Positions 1-13,193 of a stretch of DNA of 64,000 nt are shown here, in pieces. Each line of letters starts with the position of its first letter. Position 1 is the first letter of the stretch. The notes under the pieces were generated by a model. It worked only from the letters and a program-made list of their open reading frames with translations. It had not been told where the DNA came from and made no database searches. Source of the stretch: Perilla frutescens (lineage: Eukaryota; Streptophyta; Magnoliopsida; Lamiales; Lamiaceae); NCBI GenBank assembly GCA_026008535.1, contig BRKX01000003.1, forward strand, positions 59,483,001-59,547,000, written 5' to 3'. The translations under genes and the position numbers were made by a program.

Positions 1-802
1 TTGAGAATCCACTCCCAATTTCATGATCTGGTGTCCCGGTACTTTCGCCGTCGGATCCCCAGATACCCCTCCTTGCCGCCCCTCGTCGGAGAAGAGCATA
101 GGTAGCTTCCACATTCGGCAGAGGCTCCATCTTCAAGATGCCCCGGCGTTCAGGTTCGTACCTTTCACTAACTCCGGCGAGAAGTTGAAACAACCGGTTC
201 TCTGATTGGATTTAATTGTATGTACGTATGTCTTTTTCACATTCCATAGGATTTGATTGACTTTCATCTATCTCTGCCCATAAACGTTGAAGATTACTAT
301 AGAAATTTTCAATAGTCCCCTGCCCCTGTTTGAGACTATTAGCCTTGATCGTAAGTTCGAAAATTTGAGCAGCATCACGGCCGACACTGTAGGTTGTTGC
401 CAGTCCCTTCCAAAGTCCTTGTGCTGTCTTGTATTGTACGTAATTGCTTGCTAATTTGGGCTCCATGTTTTGGATAATCCAGGAGATGACGGTGAGGTCG
501 TTTTGGTACCATTTGTGGTATGTTGGATTTGTTGATTCGGGGGAAGGAGGATGGCCTGTGATGTGATTGAGGCAACCCCTCCCTCTGATCACGAGATGCA
601 TCATTCGAGACCAAAGGGAGTAGTTAAACTCGTTCAATTTGATGCTGACGGTAACAGATTGACTCTAGTTGGTTTCTGTTGATTGAATGTCGGAGTTTGG
701 TTGGTTGAACTGCCGGAAGAGGGCTGCTAGTTGTTGTGCCAGAGCCTCGGCTCCGGGCAGTGGCGTCTGGGTGCTCATCTGGTTTTCCTCTTCACCGGCC
801 AT
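1..802 (-). pseudogene. Copia-type retrotransposon gag remnant, partial
   Basis: Minus-strand reading from an ATG at 802 gives a short hydrophilic leader. The body then runs through residues typical of plant Copia gag (UBN2/DUF4219-type): NYSLWSRMM, then WIIQNMEP, LWKGLATTYS and QGTIENFYSNLQRLWAEID. In the same frame below 212 it continues with RLFQLLAGVSERYEP, so gag carries on off the left edge. The reading frame is broken by an in-frame TAG near 660 and a TAA near 210. Both fall where a glutamine is usual, so they look like point mutations. A primer-binding site and an LTR lie just upstream, so this is the 5' end of one Copia element. Capsid function is family knowledge; inactivity is inferred from the stops. 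Protease, integrase and RT are not in the window. Confidence 0.85.
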
Positions 803-868
803 GGTGAACAGGTTTGTATTGGTAGATGATGACGCAAAACAGCAGGATCCGTTTAAAGACCGCTACTA

Positions 869-879
869 CTCTGATACCA
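869..879 (-). other. Primer-binding site of the left-edge Copia element
   Basis: Minus strand reads TGGTATCAGAG directly after the LTR end. This is the usual plant Copia match to the 3' end of initiator tRNA-Met. It fixes the element's orientation as minus. Confidence 0.85.
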
Positions 880-1094
880 TGATGAATAAACGATATTAGA
901 CATAATTGAAAAGCTCTCAAGATGTGTTAAGATTGTATTTCTGTTCTGATGATCCTTAATACACGGCTACGCCACTGTGTAAAATACAAGGTAAAACATA
1001 ATTATGGAAAATAACTAAACAAGGAGCTAATCCCTTTTGATTTGATTTTTGCAGAATTTGAGGAATCTATTTTTGGACTAGGATTTGGCTAACA
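880..1094 (-). mobile_element. Copia 5' LTR, 215 bp
   Basis: On the minus strand the segment starts TGTTAGCC at 1094 and ends TTCATCA at 880, immediately followed by the primer-binding site. TG...CA termini and the short length fit small-LTR Copia lineages. The second LTR would be outside the window, so the target-site duplication cannot be checked. Confidence 0.8.
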
Positions 1095-2555
1095 CATGAA
1101 ATCTATTACATGTCATACAATAGTAATATTACTTTGTTCTTTTTTGGTTGGCGAATAAGAGTGGTAGATATAATATCATATTATAAAAAGTAGTATTGTA
1201 GTACCTTTTGATATGATTATTGGATAAAAGTTTTTAGAATAAAATATACTTGTAATTTGTAAATAATAATTATCATTATAATTTATAAAATAAGTATATA
1301 ACATGCAGCAAAAATGACCTACTTTTAAACAATGATTATTTAATTCTACATAACTTTTAATTATTAGGTTCAAACACAATTAAATACAACAAAATTACAA
1401 ATGGGTCTTGGAATATGAATTTTGGTACATTTAATTCTATCGATATTCATTATTCTCATATTAAAGAATTAGTTTAACTCTAGAATATTAGGATACTCTA
1501 CTTTTTATATGAAAACAAATAAACAAACTTATAAAATACTGAAACTAGCAACCGAGTGTATAATTAGGAGGGTATTATAGTCTTTCTGTAACAAAATGTA
1601 CTTGAAACTGGGTTTTTCAACAATTCACAATCTTCTTTTTTCAACTTTCGGCTTCTTATTCCAAACTCGTACTTCTAGTTTTAAGCAACTTTTTCACGAT
1701 CTCTAAACTTGATCAATCACATCTACAAAGCATAATTTACTCGCAAAAACTTCTTCAGTTTTTTTTTTTTGTATAAAAGTATTAATTAACTTCATTTATA
1801 ACTTAAATCAAAATAATTAATTTTCATCGAATCCATTTTGTATTTTGTAGTATTTATTTATTTTAATCAAAGTAAAAATATAAGCAAATTTCATTCTGTA
1901 ACTTGTGACAGAATTATAATATAAATAAATAAATCGTTGGCAATTAATTAACATTTTTATATATATACATATATCCATTTCATTTAAGAAAACAGAAAAT
2001 GTGGATTTATTCCAAAAGACAGTTTCATGAAATAGCGTTTCACAATATTTAACCCTAAATTTGATGTAATGGTTGTGAAGGCCCTAACTAAAAGAGAGAC
2101 CATTTTGGGTTCGAGAACTATCGATCGATCCCTCTTTTATCAACTCATACAAAAAATGTACCATATGATTGTTTTTTCTTCTTATTTTCATAACATCTTA
2201 TTCTACTTTAAATTAACACTAATTTACATATTAATTTAGTTATGGCACAATTGTCTCTTCTTAACTTTCCTTCACAGACATTGATACGTACGTAAAGATA
2301 TTTTCACAATGAAGGTTGAGTTTCATGTGCTTTCTCAACCTCTTAAATTATCCTCCAGACTCGATTAAAATCAATACAGATGGCTCCTCTATGGTTCTCC
2401 GAGAAAGATCTCAATTGGTAGAATTTTTTCCGGTATGTGGATAGCTTAGTTGTGTGTTGTTTTCATACAGAGAATGGTATAGGCTTCGCCTTTTTAGTAA
2501 AAAAAAAAATAGATAGTTATTTTGTTTTGTTTTTTAAGCTGAGTTATTTGTTATA
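1095..2555. other. AT-rich intergenic DNA
   Basis: No convincing coding sequence. Long A/T tracts and short random ORFs only. I see nothing else that can be named here. Confidence 0.6.
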
Positions 2556-2624
2556 TGTCCCCACCGTCCCCATAATTGTAATCTCTTATTCTTTTTTCGT
2601 TTGTATCAAAATTATAATTCACTT

Positions 2625-2661
<37 letters not shown>

Positions 2662-3845
2662 ATTAAACTTTTCTTTTTTAATTTCTTCATATGCTCCTAT
2701 TTAATGTTCTTTAAAATTATCATTCTTTTTTTTTGTAATCAATAGTAAGAAAAAATTATACAGTTTTATCTGTCCAAGTATATTTATGGTCTGTTTAGTT
2801 GATAGAAAAATGAAGTTATTTAGAAATATGATTATAAAAAAATGAATATAAAAAAATTCTTTATCCAAAGTCTAGAACATAACAAAAAAATTGTCAGGAT
2901 TTTTATTTCAATTTCATCAAATTATCTTTTATTATTTTTTCACTACCAATAATTTTATAAATTTTAAATTATGGAAAATATAGTTCATAATTATATAACC
3001 TCAATTTAGATTTATTAAGATAAATTATTAATTAAGAATATATATAAATACAAACACTTACACAAACGCAAACTATTGATTACAAAAAAATGCATTGATT
3101 TGCAAAAATAATTACATTATATATATTTCTTTCATTGATGTAATTCGAATACATCATATTATTTCAATTTAAATCAAAATAATTATATGATTAGAAAAAT
3201 AATAAATAATAGAGATGATTATTTCGTTATTTTAGATTAACAAAAAATTTATTTTCGATTCTACTACCGAGTTGCTTCTCACCTTGAGACGGCCACTCCC
3301 CTAGCAATTATTAATTGCCAAAAATGATTATTAGAATCATCTAATTTTAGTTTGAATCTCATTGACAACCAATGACTTTTTTTTCATAATTGAAGGGTTT
3401 ATACCCATTAATAAAAAATTAATAATAATCCATAATAAAATAGAACAAAACCAAAAAATTCAATTTTCACAAGTTTTCATTATTTTTTGTTCAAAATTAA
3501 GAATCCAAAAATTAATAACAATATATAAATAGTAAAATATAATTGATGAAAATAAAAAATAATATGGTCTTGGACATAATTCCCAGAGGCAAGTACAATA
3601 ATAAGAATACCTACACAGACTAGGTAATTATAATCTAAGAAAGTTGCACCATTTTTTATATTTTGAGGAATTTGATTACTTTTCAAAAATTAATAAAATT
3701 GAACCAAATACATAAATTTAAAAATAAGAAATCTGATTACTTTTCCTAAACCAAATTTCATGTCAATCAAACAAGTTCTAAATGCATTTCCTTAATATAT
3801 ATGTGTAAAAAATGAAAGGAGGACTACATTTTTTAGACGGGAGAG
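2556..3845. mobile_element. Stowaway-like MITE split by an insertion
   Basis: The left end has CCCCACCGTCCCCATAAT and the right end has TTTTAGACGGGAGAG, the CTCC-GTCCC type termini of Stowaway (Tc1/mariner) MITEs, each bordered by TA. The inner sequences on either side of about 2788 and 3779 match the two halves of an uninterrupted relative at 16180-16464. The roughly 1 kb between them is therefore a later insertion. Confidence 0.6.
2788..3779. mobile_element. Unclassified AT-rich insertion inside the Stowaway copy
   Basis: Sits exactly where homology to the 16.2-16.46 kb relative is interrupted. Its ends, GGTCTGTTTAGTTGATAG on the left and an inverted TTGTTTGATTGACAT on the right, form an imperfect terminal inverted repeat, suggesting a non-autonomous DNA transposon. 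No target duplication is clear and there is no coding capacity. Confidence 0.4.
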
Positions 3846-5802
3846 TATGTAATTCAAGGATTGGAATTCAAAGAAAATTGTTATAATCAGTCCCAAATAA
3901 AATATTAAGTAATCTAATTTGTTTATCCAGTACTATATTACCTATAAGGGGTGCTTACTAGCTTAGTTAACACATCATCCAACCTACCTTAAGTAACTTT
4001 GATGTGATAAATTTAACTCAACTTAATTCATATCTACCTTTAAAAAACCTTGTTATATGACGATCATATCACTTCATTTTGACTGAATCTATATATAAAC
4101 TAGCCAAAATTGCACTTAATTGTTAAAATTGTAGCTCGACTCATAACTTTCAAAGAACGAACTAAAATAACAAATCATCCTGCCATGTTATTATTGAATT
4201 TGCTATTAAGCCTTTATATGCTTAGATTAATGAGCCAATTTAATAATGCACCTTTGAACTAAAAGTAGCGTGAATGACGGTGGCGGGTGCATGCATTGCT
4301 TACACAATACTCACATATATATTTATATTTAGACTCAACATATTATATTAATTAAACTGACTAAGTGAGTTTATTTCTGCCCAATTTGACTGTTTGTGGA
4401 GTTGATAGATCTCTTTATATGGATTGAATTATTAAAGCGATGTGGCAGTTTTTTGGATTATTACATTGTTTTCCTCTATTCTGTTCAACTTTAAGCTGGC
4501 AAAGTTTTAGCTTATGGAAATAATTGATGACCATTTATTGTTAATCTGGTTGGATCTCACTCCTCATTTTTTTTAATATTTAAATTCCTATACATGAAGG
4601 TGTGTTGTTCCAATGAAAAGTAATACTATATATATATATATATATATAGGAAAGAAAAATTATTTACCAATATATAATTTTTTATCCTCCCTAACTATTA
4701 ACTAAAGATGCAATACGTTGAGCATCTCCACATGACGAATGGCAAGACAGATCTCAAGCTATGAAACATAAAGTTTGTTATAAGTTCATTTTACGAGTGA
4801 AAATTCATAAAACAAATCAAGATTCAAATCTAAACACAATCAATCACTGATAAAATTATAAATGTGTTATTAAATATAAATTTAAATTCGAAGATTGGTC
4901 CATCTTACGAATTTCAACTCTTAATTAAACAATCACACATAAGTTTTATGTATTAAACTACTTGAAAAGTCCATTGATGATCTGCCACGACGACAAATTG
5001 TAATAATGCAATTGAAAAAATGAGGAATAAAAAATATAGGGAAACGCTTCAATTTGGTGGGATTAAACTAAAGGTGGATTAAGATCAGATTAAAAGATGA
5101 ATTAGATACATTAAGATTCAGACTAAAAAATAATAGAAGAAAAATATAAAAAGGTGTAATGGGAGAGAATGTTGAAAATGGGGGACAGTATCTTTTGATT
5201 TTGGGTTTAGATGTTTTTGTTGGTTGCTTTTGGTCGTCAGAAGAATAGACTTTTAGTGTTTTCAAACCCCATAATTAAATAACAAAAAGACAATCGTGTC
5301 ACACATTTTATTCATTTTTAAATCATGGAGTTGGTTCCAGTTAATAATTCTTCTATTTTTGGAAAAAAAATTTGCATGTTTAATTTAGAACAAATTATAC
5401 TTTGATATCTATATTCAAAATAAAAATATTATCAAAATAGTACATAATTTTCAAAAAATTTACCAATTATCTACCTCCAATCAATTTTCCGATCTAAAAA
5501 TCCTACATGGTATGCCGTATGCATATATAGAATTTTCGCTCTAACAAAAAAAATTAAATGAAAATTTTCATATTTGGCGTTAACTATTAATTTTATTAAT
5601 TGAATGTTTTTTTTTAAATCCACGCGGTTGGGGGATGATGAGAATATATCAATAACTGAAATAAACTCTTTTATGGAATGATCATTCAATCATTTCACTT
5701 GATAAAGTTTGATTTTAATGGCATCACAGATTGATGAATGAATTCTCCATGGCCATGACTCCATTTAAATTTAATTTCATGATTCATCTTTAAAGAATTT
5801 TT

Positions 5803-5874
<72 letters not shown>

Positions 5875-6576
5875 CCACTACGTACTAGTGGTAATGAATA
5901 TTGCTATTGCTCTATGTATTCCAGGAAACCAGTTCCCAATTGATGCGGAATATGAGAAATGTCACGCATTTTTTTTTTATTAAAGCAGAAATTCCACGTA
6001 AGTATCTGGTGTGAATGTAGGGTTTTTGGGCCAAAAAATTGATCATAGATTATATTTGCAAAAACTTAAAAAAAATCATTTAAATTATTTTAAAAAAGAA
6101 TTCAAAATATATATATTTTTCAAAGTGCAATTTACCCTTTAATTTATTAAATCTGCCTTTTTGTAATTTTGAGTCTCTCTCTCTTGTAGTCTTTGACCTT
6201 GTCAAAGTTGATGTCGTCTAGCTCTTTTTCTTTTCCCTCTTTTTAGAGTTTGTATTTTTTGTATCCAGAATATTATCGTTAAGTCTGAAATTCAACTCAT
6301 GAGATTAAACGGGCATGTTATGCCTAATAATAAAAATTGGTAAAACTAATCAATACTATTATGTTGTATTCTTATGATTATTTATTTTAGGTCAAGTTAC
6401 CGCATTTTCAAGCTAATCAAAAGATGTAGATCTTGTATATTTTTTGAGTATATTGATAAATATACTTTACAATAAATAAAAGGGTAATTCTAAATACAAC
6501 CCTCATTTTCCTCTTTATAGTCTCGTAATAAATAAAAATGAGTAATGCTATTTGGCCATAATTTATAATTATGATA
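3846..6576. other. AT-rich intergenic DNA
   Basis: No gene supported. It contains a (TA)n run near 4628-4650 and the (GA)n microsatellite listed separately. Confidence 0.6.
5808..5872. repeat. (GA)n microsatellite, about 32 units
   Basis: Uninterrupted GA dinucleotide run of about 65 bp. Confidence 0.98.
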
Positions 6577-6890
6577 CTACCTCCATTTCATAATGTTTGT
6601 TGTTTTGTTTTTTTTATCTGGAATTAAGAATTAATTTTGTGGACAAATATACACATCCCTTATATATGCCATAAAATCTAATTCATATATATTTTCCTAA
6701 AAAATAACAATATTTTCTCTCTCCATATATTTTTCTCTCTTCATATATTATAGGTAAGTTAGAATCAAAAAATCTTGTAGGATTTGAGAGGGTTAAAATT
6801 GGGAGAGAGGATGTCAAATTATATAAAACAACAAACATTTTGAAACTAAAAAAAAAACCTTAAACAACAAACATTATGAAACGGAAGTAG
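6577..6890. mobile_element. Stowaway MITE, 314 bp
   Basis: Terminal inverted repeats CTACCTCCATTTCATAATG (left) and CATTATGAAACGGAAGTAG (right), continuing inward over at least 25 bp. TA target duplications lie at 6575-6576 and 6891-6892. No ORF. Non-autonomous Tc1/mariner MITE. Confidence 0.9.
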
Positions 6891-6892
6891 TA

Positions 6893-7936
6893 TATTTTAA
6901 ATATATGGTAGGTAATCAATTAAAGATTTGATTATTGATTATTATGGTTTTACAATTATATCATTATTGCAGTTCATTCTAGAAAGTTGTTGACTTGTAT
7001 CTTTTTAAAATTCAAATATTACAAAAAAAAAAAACTCTACAAAATTATATATGGATTATTAATAATAAACAATATATATAATATAATTCAAAATTGACTT
7101 CCTTCAACATAATTTATAATAATTTATTAATTTTCTATTTCAATTATATTATTTAAAATAAGCAATATATATAATATAGAATATACGATTTAATGTAAAT
7201 TTCAGCAATTTATTCTGAAGGGAGACATAATTCCTTCCTCATTTAATGGTTTTTATTTTTATTTTATTTTAAAATTTTGAATCACATAATAATCAAATTA
7301 ATTAATAAATTAAATATATTAATTGAATTAATTTTTGTTGGTAGCCATGTAAGTTTGCATTCATTATTGGTTTCTATCATTGTTCTCATTTTTCAAATAG
7401 GTTATAGTAAATTGGATAATGTTTATAATCATTTAATTAAGTTGATATTATGTTTACTTAGTTAATTTATTCAATTTTTGATTGAGTAATTGTTTATTTT
7501 GATAACTATTTAAAAAGAAAACAAATGAAATTTTGACATAAAGAAGAAATTATAACTATTAATATTTTGGTAATGTTATTTGACACAATTTTATCCAGCT
7601 CAATATATAGTAGCAAATTTATAATATAAACAAATAAAATTATATTAATTTTGATTAAAAATTTAACAAGTTCTCTACATGAAATTCATGTTGATCTCTC
7701 TCTTCACTAGCGTGTTCATTAATTATCTATGAACAGTTCCACTTAATATTATCTCTAAAATAATAACCAATTCAAAAATTCTAACTTATCTTCAAATTGA
7801 AATTCAAATTGGAATTAAGGCATGCAATTGCAAATTCGATCATTATATTTAAATAGTTAAATATTAACATTTACTTGTATATAATATAAATTTTCATTTT
7901 TTAAAATATATAGATATCTTGTTAGCATTACCATTA
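6893..7936. other. AT-rich intergenic DNA
   Basis: Very AT-rich; no gene, repeat array or regulatory structure that I can support. Confidence 0.55.
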
Positions 7937-8374
7937 GGGCTCGTTTGCTAGGCTGTATGGTATAAGGTTGGATGTGTTTGACATGGATGTGTTTTACCGT
8001 ATAAGATATCAATATCATGTTTGTTTTGGTGTATTAAAATATATGTATTAATAATATATTGTTTGGTTAGATGTATTAGATTCTCTATAAAATTTCAATT
8101 CCTAAAATATCCTTTAATTAATTACCATATATTGTGTGAATATTCTATAATAACATTTTTAATTAATATCTGCAAGGTTATTTTAGTCTACAATTTTTAA
8201 TAATTCTGTATGGTATTAAATATCCCACCAGCAGGGTGAAATATGTTATACCATATAAATGGTTAACACATACCGGGCCCTTGCATAATCATGGGCTTCA
8301 ATATTGCTAGCAAACAAAGTATTATGGTGTCATAGGTATTTATCCCACCATTATCCTACCTAGCAAACAAGCCC
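7937..8374. mobile_element. Tourist-like (PIF/Harbinger) MITE, 438 bp
   Basis: Left end GGGCTCGTTTGCTAGG and right end CCTAGCAAACAAGCCC are near-perfect inverted repeats. TTA at 7934-7936 and TTA at 8375-8377 make the 3-bp duplication expected for PIF/Harbinger elements. No coding capacity. Confidence 0.88.
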
Positions 8375-8377
8375 TTA

Positions 8378-8784
8378 GTATATTAAAATGAAATAATGCA
8401 TACTCAACTAAAAGTTCTACCATAGTTAGCATTTTATATGATATACACTATTTCTAGATATATCAATTGTAATTATAGCTAGCTTAACATATATAAGTAA
8501 AATATGAAAAATACATTATTTGATAATACATTAAAGATATGATTTATTTAATACAATTATATATTTAAAATTGTATGTATGTATATTATTCTAGATTAAA
8601 CAGTCTTTTTAATCAGAGTCATTGATCAAGTTTTAAAATATTTATTTGAGTTTTCTAGGAATTTTATTAACTTAGACGATCTTGAAAGATATGTTATTAT
8701 CGATCCGAAACGTGAGAAATGAAAATCGTCAATTTTAAATTTGAATTATTGAAACTATCAATTTTCAATTTTGATATAGTTTAG

Positions 8785-8820
<36 letters not shown>

Positions 8821-10115
8821 TTTGAGAATATATATATGTATATATATAATTAAATAGCAGATCGAAAAATAAATTACTATCAGTCTAATTTTGATACTTT
8901 TTATTTTAATATTTTTTAATATAATTTAATAGGTAATTAATTAGTAATGAATTTTTTTCATTGAAAATTAATATAAAAATAAAAAATAAAAAAATTGCCT
9001 AAAAAAGTACGCATTGCACTATTGTGTGTGTTTTTATTTTCAAATTTGAAAAAAAGTGAAAAATTCTATGACAAATTGCCTCAAATTTTCTTTTACGCAT
9101 GCACCTTGTATGATGTTGCAATTTTTTTTATAATATGTTGTTTATTTTTTTTAGACATTTTTATGAAATATGTGAATATTTAAAAAATACAAGTAAATCA
9201 CTTTCTAAAATTGAATATAAGGACATAATTGGAAAATCATAATAATCCATAATCAAAATTTGAATTGATTACTTACCATCTGTTTAAAGTATACTATAAT
9301 TATGAATTATGGCTGGGCCGGTAGCATTATCCAATAAAAATAAATGAGACGCAATAAGCAAGACCAGCTTTCCCTGCCAAATATATTGCAAATTATTTCT
9401 TGGCACTTTTCTTTTTCTGCCAATACGATAACTCATGATCTTGTTTGATAAAACCTTAACGATTGAATCATTAATATAATGTCGTTGGATAATAATGTTT
9501 CATGTAAGGTTGTGTTTCTTATGTTATTCTGTGTCTGCATCAATTCTTCGCTCGAAATCTTGATTTGAACAATTTTCGCTGATACATGTCCAACTTTTGC
9601 AGCCAATTGTTTCACCTTTTTTTTTTTTTTTTTTTTAAATTATAGAATTGGGATTGGGGCTTATTAGGTTTAGGAGCTATGATAGGATTTATGTGTTGGA
9701 GGCTGAGAGGTAAAAATGTTTTTTCCATATTTATATTTATATTTTTTGAAAGTATCAGGGGGTTATGAAGAGTAAAACAGGGGTTGTGTTTAAAATTTTC
9801 CTAAATAAAATGTTTAATTAGAATATGAGATAAACTAGTATTACATTCCGTGCGATGCACATCGAGAGATATATAAATAATTTATATTAAATAGTTTGTA
9901 TAAATAAAATAATTAAATTACAATTAAATGATTATTAATAAAAACAATTATAAAATGTATAAATAATATAATGTCATATTCAAATTTGTTCACTATTTTA
10001 TCGACAGATAACTAATCTACGATGGTAGTGGTACACCATTTTCGATCTTGTAATGTAATTCGATATATATGCTATATGCAATTAATAATTAAAATATACA
10101 CGCCATACATATTAT
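8378..10115. other. AT-rich intergenic DNA
   Basis: No supported gene. Includes a (TA)n tract near 8790-8816 and a T tract near 9617-9638. A minus-strand reading at 9433-9615 is weakly protein-like but has no recognisable motif. Confidence 0.5.
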
Positions 10116-10450
10116 TGTTGAGGAGCATTTCTGAGTGAGATATATATTAAGATTTGATCTTGATATCTTAGTTATATTATATTATAGATTTAATTATAAT
10201 TTATTCTATTTAGATTAAGTTATTAATTAGAAAATTTATCTAATTTAGGGTTTATATTTCTTATCTTCTAAGTTTCTCGTATAGTATAAATAGATCGATC
10301 TATATTGTTAGTAGGGGAGTTAAAATTTAATAAAAAAAAGTGTGATATTTATGTACAATTTGGTATTCTTGTGAGAATCAACGATATTTTTCTTGTGTTC
10401 TTCTGGATATTCTCAGAATCAATGGATTATACACGCTTCTTCGTGCATCA
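10116..10450 (+). repeat. 5' LTR of the TRIM-like element
   Basis: Begins TGTTGAGGAG and ends TGCATCA two bases before the primer-binding site. A plausible TATA box (TATAAATAG) lies near 10284. Homologous to 12780-13193. Confidence 0.65.
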
Positions 10451-10759
10451 GTTGGTATCCAGAGTCAGTCTACGCTCCGTTCATTTATCCTGATATCTCG
10501 ATTCATGTGGTTGAAGGTTCCATGGTTTCTAATATCTTCCATGGTTTGTTTTCTGACAACTTTTCATTTTCAGACGATGTTGTCGATGACGGTTATGATG
10601 ATCTACCGATTTTTTTATGAAGATGTGGATATCTTCTACAGCGAAACTCATCTTCTTGATAATTTGAGGTCTATGTGTGGTGACTATGATGGTCCTCCGA
10701 TCTTTAATAATGAGATGATGATCGGGCCCTGTGACGATGTTGCGTTGATATGTTATGAC

Positions 10760-12449
10760 TGATGAGTTTAATTTACACTCTTTTTGATTGCATTTATTTA
10801 TAAATGCAATAGGTTTTATAGTAAATATTGTTGTAAATATAGTAAATATCGTTTAAATCCTTGTTTTTAAATAAAAGTGGTCAATAAATGAATTTTTGGG
10901 TTAAACATTGCAAATTAAATCTAATTGGGAGATTAGACCAACCAAGACCGCACGAGACAAGAAAAAGACGAAGAAAACAGAAGATTGAGCTCGGGCGCGA
11001 CTCCGGAATGCGAGTTCTTTGGGTTGCGCTGCAAAACAAGACCAAACTCAGCCTCCAAACGCGAGCAAAAGGCCGCGTTGCAAAGCTTTCAGAGAAGCAA
11101 TTTTCTTCAGCTCGAACGCGACCTCCAGACGTGAGTTACTCATGCCGCGCCTCAAGCCACGGTTGAACGCAGTCGTCAAACGTGACCAAGTGAGGGTCGC
11201 GCCCCACAGTGAAGTACAACGCGAGAATGAAACACGACCAATTGCCCACGTTTGAGCCCTTTCAGAGACACAATTTTCTTTGTTCCAAACTCGACCCTCA
11301 AGCGCGACCTACTAGGGTCGCGCCTTAATGCATGCGAAACTTGAACTCAAAACGCAACCCCCTGTGGTCGCGTTCCGGACGAACGGATCCCACATTTTGT
11401 TCCAAATTGACTTTTGGCACTCTATTTGGCCCCTTCATATACCCGTTTTTGGAGGACTTTTCATATACTTCTCACTACACAACTCCTCAATACTCACTTG
11501 ACATTTGGAACACATACAACACTTAGAAGAATTTTTGGAAAATAAGAAGAAGAAAGGAGGAGAAGAAGAAGAAGGAGCATCCATCCATCTTAAAGAATCA
11601 AGTCAAGGGATTGAAGATGAGTTATCTTCATTGGGTTTTATCTTCTATTTCACTTTCTTATACTTGTGTATTTAGGATGTGTTTTGCTATTTTCCTCTTT
11701 GTTCTTGCCTTGGATGTAAATATGGTTGGCTAGAGCCCTAGGGTTCTAAGATGTGGAAGACATTGTGAATCTTGTTCTCATCTAGAGTTAATCTATGATT
11801 ATGTTTTGTCAAGTTTTTGATTCATACTCGTTCGTACATGATGTTGTTTGAGTGACCTTCATCTAGCATCAAATGTTTGATTCACATTATTTGATAGATT
11901 TTGTGATCATAAAGCATGTATGGATTGAATCTATATAATTGAGTTCTTGATTGAATGTTGATTATGTGGAAGGAAATTAGACCCTTTATGCTTTGGTAGG
12001 TGTGATCTTAGAATGTATTAGGGATAATCGTCCTTATCACATCTGAACATAAGAGATATTCGAGAGATGCTCTTATGAATCTTGTGGTCTTCCTAACATT
12101 GAACGAAGCATATTTGTAGAGATAACCCTAGTTGTGTTCAAGATGAGCATTGTGTATCCATGTCCTAGAGTCTTGTCTTTTACTTGTTATTTGAATAATT
12201 TCCTTTAAGTTCTTTATATTTTACATTGGTGTAGAATTTGAATTCCTTGTTTAAAATAGCTTTTGATATTGTGTTTGATCTTTTCGTTTACGTCATTGGG
12301 ATATTTGGATTGAAATCACTCTTACTTAATTGAAGTCTAGATAATCCGATTATCTATAGTCGTGGTACTTGTTGTCGTCTATTTACGTATCTCATTCCCT
12401 GTGGATCTCGCTTCATCATATCTACAATATGCTTATATACTTGTGGGCA
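10760..12449 (+). mobile_element. Athila-type solo LTR nested in the TRIM-like element
   Basis: Starts TGATGAGTTT and ends TTGTGGGCA. TGAC occurs just before the start (10756-10759) and just after the end (12450-12453), a 4-bp duplication; if the end is one base earlier the duplication is ATGAC. The organisation matches the Athila-like LTRs at 48174 and 53658: a stretch rich in GCGAC/GCGCGAC (10985-11370), then a CCCTAGGGTTCTA motif near 11736, then TCCCTGTGGAT near 12397. No internal region is present, so it is a solo LTR left by recombination. Confidence 0.6.
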
Positions 12450-12779
12450 TGACTCGAGTATAAATATAAAACACAAAGAAAGGAGATTAAATCTCGCATT
12501 AATGACTCTAAAAAAGTATCCCCTACTGTGGTTGCACCAAGAATCGATGTGCCACCATCAACATAACTTTCTCTAGTGCATGATGATCTTTCACAGTTGT
12601 TCAAGAGTGCCATGGTTTCATGTTTGTGTTTTCATCCAACGACAAAAATGTTAATTATTTCATGAGCGATGCATCAATATATCATCTCAATTATGCATGT
12701 TCTAAGGATGCTATTGCAGATCGTTTTCGGCGTGTTCTTTTAACTTCCGATTAGAGGGCGAACCGTGTCAAACTCCGGG

Positions 12780-13193
12780 TGAATAATAGAGATATATATC
12801 AAGATTAAATTTTTGTATAATTATTTATATTATATTTTAAATTTAATTAAATTTTATTCTATTTAGATTACGTTATCAATTATCTAATTTAGGTTTCATA
12901 TTTCTTATCTACCAAGTTTCTCATATATAATAAATAGATAGGTCTAGATTGTTATTAGGGGAGTTGAAATTTAATAAAAATTGTGATATTTACGTGCAAT
13001 TTGGTATTCTTGCGAGAATCGACGATATTGTTCATAGGCCTAGATTGTTATTAGGGAAGCTGAAATTTAATAAAAATTATGATATTTACGTGCAATTCAG
13101 TATTTTTACGAGAATCAACAATATTACTCTTATGTTTTTTCAGGTATTCTCAAAATCAATGAATTATACACGATTTTATCCGCTTCAATTTCA
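12780..13193 (+). repeat. 3' LTR of the TRIM-like element with an internal tandem duplication
   Basis: Homologous to 10116-10450. A 96-bp unit starting TAGATTGTTATTAGGG occurs at 12945 and again at 13041, so this LTR carries a duplication absent from its partner. Confidence 0.65.

Larger units (their letters stand above)
10116..13193 (+). mobile_element. Small non-autonomous LTR element (TRIM/Copia-like) with a nested LTR
   Basis: Two related terminal segments (10116-10450 and 12780-13193) flank a core. The left one is followed by a tRNA-Met-like primer-binding site at 10453 (TGGTATCCAGAG). Removing the nested Athila-type LTR (10760-12449) leaves an internal region of only about 640 bp with no gag-pol. 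Shared LTR text includes TTTAATAAAAA, GTGATATTTA, CAATTTGGTATTCTTG and the TTATACACG near the 3' end. The two LTRs have diverged visibly, so the element is old. Classification as TRIM is an inference from size. Confidence 0.65.

Noticed and set aside
9433..9615. Possible retroelement fragment on the minus strand
   Set aside because: Slightly protein-like but too short, with no diagnostic residues.
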